From the NCBI RefSeq assembly GCF_037102585.1, contig NW_027043830.1, positions 124,001 through 188,000 on the forward strand: 64,000 nucleotides of DNA. The letters run 5' to 3'. A model generated the notes under the pieces. The model saw only the letters and a program-made list of their open reading frames with translations. It searched no databases and was not told the DNA's origin. Positions 60,911 through 64,000 of the stretch are shown here, piece after piece. How positions within the stretch are numbered: position 1 is the stretch's first letter; each line of letters starts with the position of its first letter. This stretch comes from Saccharomycopsis crataegensis. Its lineage: Eukaryota; Ascomycota; Saccharomycetes; Ascoideales; Saccharomycopsidaceae. The translations under genes and the position numbers were made by a program.

Positions 60911-61030
60911 TGCTGTGATAATCATATATATAATTTAGATAATCGTGGTAGTATTAGTAAGTACCGTAATTATCTAATAGCTCTATTATTACAGCAATGC
61001 TTATCATATATGATGATACTATAGTATCAT
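60911..61030. repeat. Nested inverted repeats and an 18-bp palindrome
   Basis: Outer arms TGCTGTGATAAT (60911-60922) and ATTATTACAGCA (60985-60996, one mismatch). Inner arms TTAGATAAT (60935-60943) and ATTATCTAA (60969-60977). A perfect palindrome ATGATACTATAGTATCAT follows at 61013-61030. Confidence 0.8.
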
Positions 61031-61372
61031 AGCAATCTAGGCAGTAAAAACAGAAAAAAAAACAAAAAAAATACAAAACAGCAAATTTCCAATTCGCTAT
61101 GGATGGTAGGTACTGCCATCAATTAGAAAAACTAAATTCTTATTATCCGTCAAAGAATACAAACTTGGCGTCCGCAATAATGATCGAAGAGCAAAAATTT
61201 CAGACCCAAAAAATATACTGTAATGTCGATCTTTCTTTCACCTTGAAATGACAAAAAAAAACCAAAACAATACAAGATAGAGTGGGTGGGGACTAAAAAA
61301 AAAAAGATAATAAAATACTCGAAAGGGTTGTTTTTTTTTGAATTAGTTTTTGGGGTTTTCATTACTTGTTAC

Positions 61373-61373
61373 C

Positions 61374-61442
<69 letters not shown>
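61373..61442. repeat. Compound (TA)n(CA)n microsatellite
   Basis: About 12 TA units followed by more than 20 CA units. Confidence 0.95.
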
Positions 61443-61445
<3 letters not shown>

Positions 61446-61808
61446 TGTGTTATGTTTTTGTCAAGCTAGCCTATTATGTAGTACATGCTGCTACCCACTC
61501 ATACTGCTTACAAAAGTTAATCATTAGCACACATTCTTTTAACTTGTACTGTGGTTATATAACCTGTTATATTTTTTTTTCCAAGAATAACCTGAAAGAT
61601 CGTAAAAGTAGATATTGATCAATACCTTGGAAATTACTAATGATAAGTAAAGTAAGCTCCAGAAAGTTTGTTGGCCGCATGAAAATATTACTGAAAAGTC
61701 TGAGTATGATAAATATCTACTGATAAGTTTCAAAATATCCACCCCCCGATAAGTCAATTACGATAATCCATAGTGACAACAATAGTGAAAAAAAAACCCT
61801 GAACCCCA

Positions 61809-62879
61809 CTAATCGTCTCTCCAATCAATCCACACACTATCGGTTCTAAATCGCTGGGAGCACACTGCTTCTCTCAAATCTTTGACGTGGTCTCCCATTC
61901 TGTAACTCAACAACCCAGCATGGGCAATCATGATACCATTGTCGATACAGAACCGTTCGTCAGTAGCGTGGATTGAGCCATCACGATCACTGACCATGAT
62001 TTTCATCATCTCTTGCAATCTTAAATTACATCCTACCCCGCCAACAATCAACACCTGGTTCGAATTGACGTGGGCCACCGCCCGCTCAGTGATTTCCACC
62101 AACATTGCAAAAAGACATTCTTGCAAAGAGAAGCAAAAGTCTTGGGGAGCGTATTTCCCACCATCGTTATTCTTTGCAAGGTTCTCAATGTGTTCCAAAA
62201 TCCCACTAAGACTGATATCCATCCCTTTGACGGTGTACGGCAACTGAATGAAATTCTCAGGTTTCGTCAACCCTTTGCGCGCCAATAGCTCGATATTATA
62301 CCCGGGACTAGGGTTATTAGGAATCTTCAAGATCCTAGCAAACCTGTCCAAGCAATTCCCGATGGCAATATCCAAAGTTTCGCCAAAGATGCGGTACTTT
62401 TGCTTCGAATAAGCAATCACCTGAGTATTGCCTCCACTCACGTAGAGTACCACCGGATTAATAGCTCCGGTGATCTCTCTTCCCATCTCAATATGCCCAA
62501 TACAATGGTTGACCCCAACTAGCGGTTTGTTGTACATAAGTGACAAAGTTCTCGCGATCACTACTACCGATTGTAATGGAGCCCCCATCCCAGGGCCCTT
62601 GGTGAAGCAAATCACGTCGATATCGTCGATTGAAGCTAACCCTGCCTGCTCCAACGACCGCCGAATGAGTCTGACGATCCAGTTCCTATGATGACGTGCC
62701 GTATCTCTTGGAAGGAAACCTTCTCCTGGAGGAGTGATATAGGTATCCCTGATATTGGCGAGGATCTCTGCCCCTGTATGATGGGCCACCGGTGACCCTT
62801 CTGGATGGCGGATGATTCCTACCCCGAGCTTGTTAGCTGATCCTTCGAGCCCTAGAGCGATATAGCCTCCTCGTGTCAT
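61809..62879 (-). CDS. KAE1: tRNA threonylcarbamoyladenosine (t6A) synthase, KEOPS subunit Kae1
   Basis: 356 residues of the Kae1/TsaD family. It has [12 protein letters not shown], the A-R-H-H-R motif, the metal-binding [12 protein letters not shown] (H125, H129), [17 protein letters not shown] and C-F-S-L-Q-E. It transfers threonylcarbamoyl to A37 of ANN-decoding tRNAs together with Bud32, Cgi121 and Pcc1, and also affects telomere maintenance. Length is close to the yeast protein (386) and human OSGEP (335). No in-frame CTG codon was found in the gene. Confidence 0.97.
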   Translation of the reverse strand: MTRGGYIALGLEGSANKLGVGIIRHPEGSPVAHHTGAEILANIRDTYITPPGEGFLPRDTARHHRNWIVRLIRRSLEQAGLASIDDIDVICFTKGPGMGAPLQSVVVIARTLSLMYNKPLVGVNHCIGHIEMGREITGAINPVVLYVSGGNTQVIAYSKQKYRIFGETLDIAIGNCLDRFARILKIPNNPSPGYNIELLARKGLTKPENFIQLPYTVKGMDISLSGILEHIENLAKNNDGGKYAPQDFCFSLQECLFAMLVEITERAVAHVNSNQVLIVGGVGCNLRLQEMMKIMVSDRDGSIHATDERFCIDNGIMIAHAGLLSYRMGDHVKDLREAVCSQRFRTDSVWIDWRDD

Positions 62880-63286
62880 GGATGGATTATTGGGGTATAT
62901 ATTCTATTCGAGTGCACCCTCTATTATTACAGTTGGGAATCGTTTCTTCTTATTCATCTCTCATTTTTTTTTTTTTTTTTTTCGGTCGTCTGCCAAAGAC
63001 CCGTGCGGGTGGTACGTTTATACTACAATATACTAGTGGTTGTTGTTTGTTAGATTTTATGAGCTTAGGAGTATTGAGATGTATATTAACGAGAGTATCA
63101 GATATATATATATATATATATATATATATCAATCAACACTATTTTCAGAAATAAAATCATGTTGTAATATAAGCAATATTCCATCGCCAACAACCTAACC
63201 ACAGATCCATTCCCGATTAAAACCATCACCATTGAAAAGAAAACAAAGAAATAAGCAGCAGAAACCAATACGAAATAATCACCCAC
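62880..63286. other. KAE1 upstream region
   Basis: T-run near 62965-62982 and a (TA)n tract near 63103-63128. No gene seen. Confidence 0.5.
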
Positions 63287-63664
63287 TCAACGGCTCACTC
63301 GAGGATCGACAGCCAAGCTCACAGGTTCCTCTATTGAGCTCTGTGCTCCTTGAATGTTCAGGGGCCGCGATATGTCCGAGGACTTTTGGTAGAATGGATT
63401 GTCACTTGTTACGGGATTGAGAGTGCTCATCCTTATTGATGTTCCATCGTTGTAGGTGTTTCCTCTATACTCCGCAATCGCTTCTTGAGGGTATAATTGT
63501 TGCTTCCGTTTCTTGTAGTGCAAGACGGATCTTCTGTTGACAGGGCTGAGGACCAATGCCACGAGGACAATCATACAAATGACGAAGAGGGCGAGAAGAA
63601 CCCCCAAGTGGGCCTTGTAGGTGGTATTGAATGTCTTTGAGTTGAAGAGAGTAGACATGGACAT
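63287..63664 (-). CDS. Small single-span membrane protein, unidentified
   Basis: 126 residues from the ATG at 63664; a second ATG two codons on is equally possible. A short Ser/Thr/Asn-rich N terminus is followed by one membrane span (about 18-40, L-G-V-L-L-A-L-F-V-I-C-M-I-V-L-V-A-L-V-L), a basic K-K-R-K stretch, and a polar tail. The pattern suggests an N-out, C-in type III protein by the positive-inside rule. An in-frame upstream extension to 63778 is AT-rich and not credited. Divergent from the SEC12-like gene across 257 bp. Function unknown. Confidence 0.55.
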   Translation of the reverse strand: MSMSTLFNSKTFNTTYKAHLGVLLALFVICMIVLVALVLSPVNRRSVLHYKKRKQQLYPQEAIAEYRGNTYNDGTSIRMSTLNPVTSDNPFYQKSSDISRPLNIQGAQSSIEEPVSLAVDPRVSR

Positions 63665-63921
63665 GGCTATTGTGTGTACTGATGGTGATGATAACAAAGA
63701 GAATAGCAGCGAGGAACCAACTAATATGAAAGCATGAGAACGGTAATAATATAATATAATAAAGAGAATATAACACAATATAAGTGAAAAAGGAGAAGGA
63801 AAGTCAGGGTTATCCCGCGTGCCGCACCCCCCATCTGCCGCTCCCCCATCGATGATAATTTCCCCCTGCCGCCCCGCCGTTCAACCCACTGTTCTATCAC
63901 CACCAGTAGCCATTATCAACC

Positions 63922-64000
63922 ATGTCATTCAACACATTCACTAAAGAATTGAACTATCCGCTATTCGGCCTACAGTTCATCGACAACAACACTTTTGCAG
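63922..64000 (+). CDS. SEC12: SEC12-like gene, 3'-partial (first 26 codons)
   Basis: The ATG at 63922 opens M-S-F-N-T-F-T-K-E-L-N-Y-P-L-F-G-L-Q-F, then I-D-N-N-T-F-A at the window edge. S. cerevisiae Sec12 starts similarly (V-G-Y-P-A-Y-G-A-K-F-L-N-N-D-T-L), the first beta-propeller strand. Sec12 is the ER membrane exchange factor that loads Sar1 with GTP to start COPII budding. Only 26 residues are visible, so identity is provisional. Confidence 0.55.
   Translation, partial: MSFNTFTKELNYPLFGLQFIDNNTFA

Larger units (their letters stand above)
60139..61808. other. Intergenic between convergent HXT and KAE1, repeat-rich
   Basis: 1.7 kb with T-runs, an 18-bp minisatellite (60641-60729), nested inverted repeats (60911-61030) and a TA/CA microsatellite (61373-61442). 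No gene seen. Confidence 0.55.

Noticed and set aside
61286-61618. 110-codon frame spanning the CA microsatellite
   Set aside because: Made of repeated Thr-His from the (CA)n tract and low-complexity flanks; not a gene.

Overview
This window reads as nuclear DNA of a budding yeast (Saccharomycotina). It is AT-rich, and its genes are compact, conserved and apparently intronless: RUD3, APM1, MGE1, NAS2, URM1, CLP1, ERG26, MVD1, ILV3, NIT3 and KAE1. One tRNA-Glu(TTC) gene is present. Gene order and the retention of an SF3B6/p14-like splicing factor argue against a close Saccharomyces relative. Several in-frame CTG codons fall at positions where I expect Ser or another small or polar residue. A CUG-recoding yeast (CUG-Ser or CUG-Ala clade) is therefore a serious possibility. 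If so, those residues should not be read as Leu.

Layout. Positions 1-7.1 kb are an accessory-looking block: three tandem arrestin-related genes (the first cut by the window edge), then two tiny six-cysteine zinc-ribbon genes, the second only 56 codons long. From 7.4 to 24.8 kb lies a dense housekeeping stretch: tRNA-Glu, an orphan gene, EFM5, RUD3, a PES4/MIP6-like RNA-binding gene, APM1, MGE1, an ankyrin-BTB gene, IRC22, NAS2, URM1 and a siderophore transporter. From 24.8 to 34.8 kb the DNA is sparse. It holds a NUP60-like nucleoporin, a decayed MTW1 relic, and a PDC2/CENP-B-like gene derived from a pogo-type transposase. From 34.8 to 40.5 kb are ERG26, a secreted aspartyl protease, and CLP1 divergent from SF3B6. 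From 40.5 to 43.1 kb there is no intact gene, but there are diverged repeats.

From 43.1 to 55.4 kb are a membrane-anchored coiled-coil gene, an EAT1/IMO32-type hydrolase, NIT3, a membrane cyclophilin, a probable mitochondrial protein, a small PhiA-like secreted protein, a GLX3/HSP31 gene with a Yap1-type site, MVD1 and ILV3. From 55.4 to 60.1 kb a 3-kb regulatory region with a cluster of CGGANNA (Rgt1-type) sites precedes a hexose transporter. The window ends with repeats and inverted repeats, KAE1, a small membrane protein and the first codons of a SEC12-like gene.

Functional links are those of a normal chromosome arm rather than one operon-like system. ERG26 and MVD1 both serve sterol synthesis. 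URM1 and KAE1 modify tRNAs. CLP1 and SF3B6 act in mRNA processing from a shared promoter. RUD3, APM1 and SEC12 act in Golgi and ER traffic. I found no clear undescribed multi-gene system. The strongest leads are the CTG-decoding signal, the MTW1 relic beside a CENP-B-like gene, the micro zinc-ribbon pair and the hexose-transporter control region.
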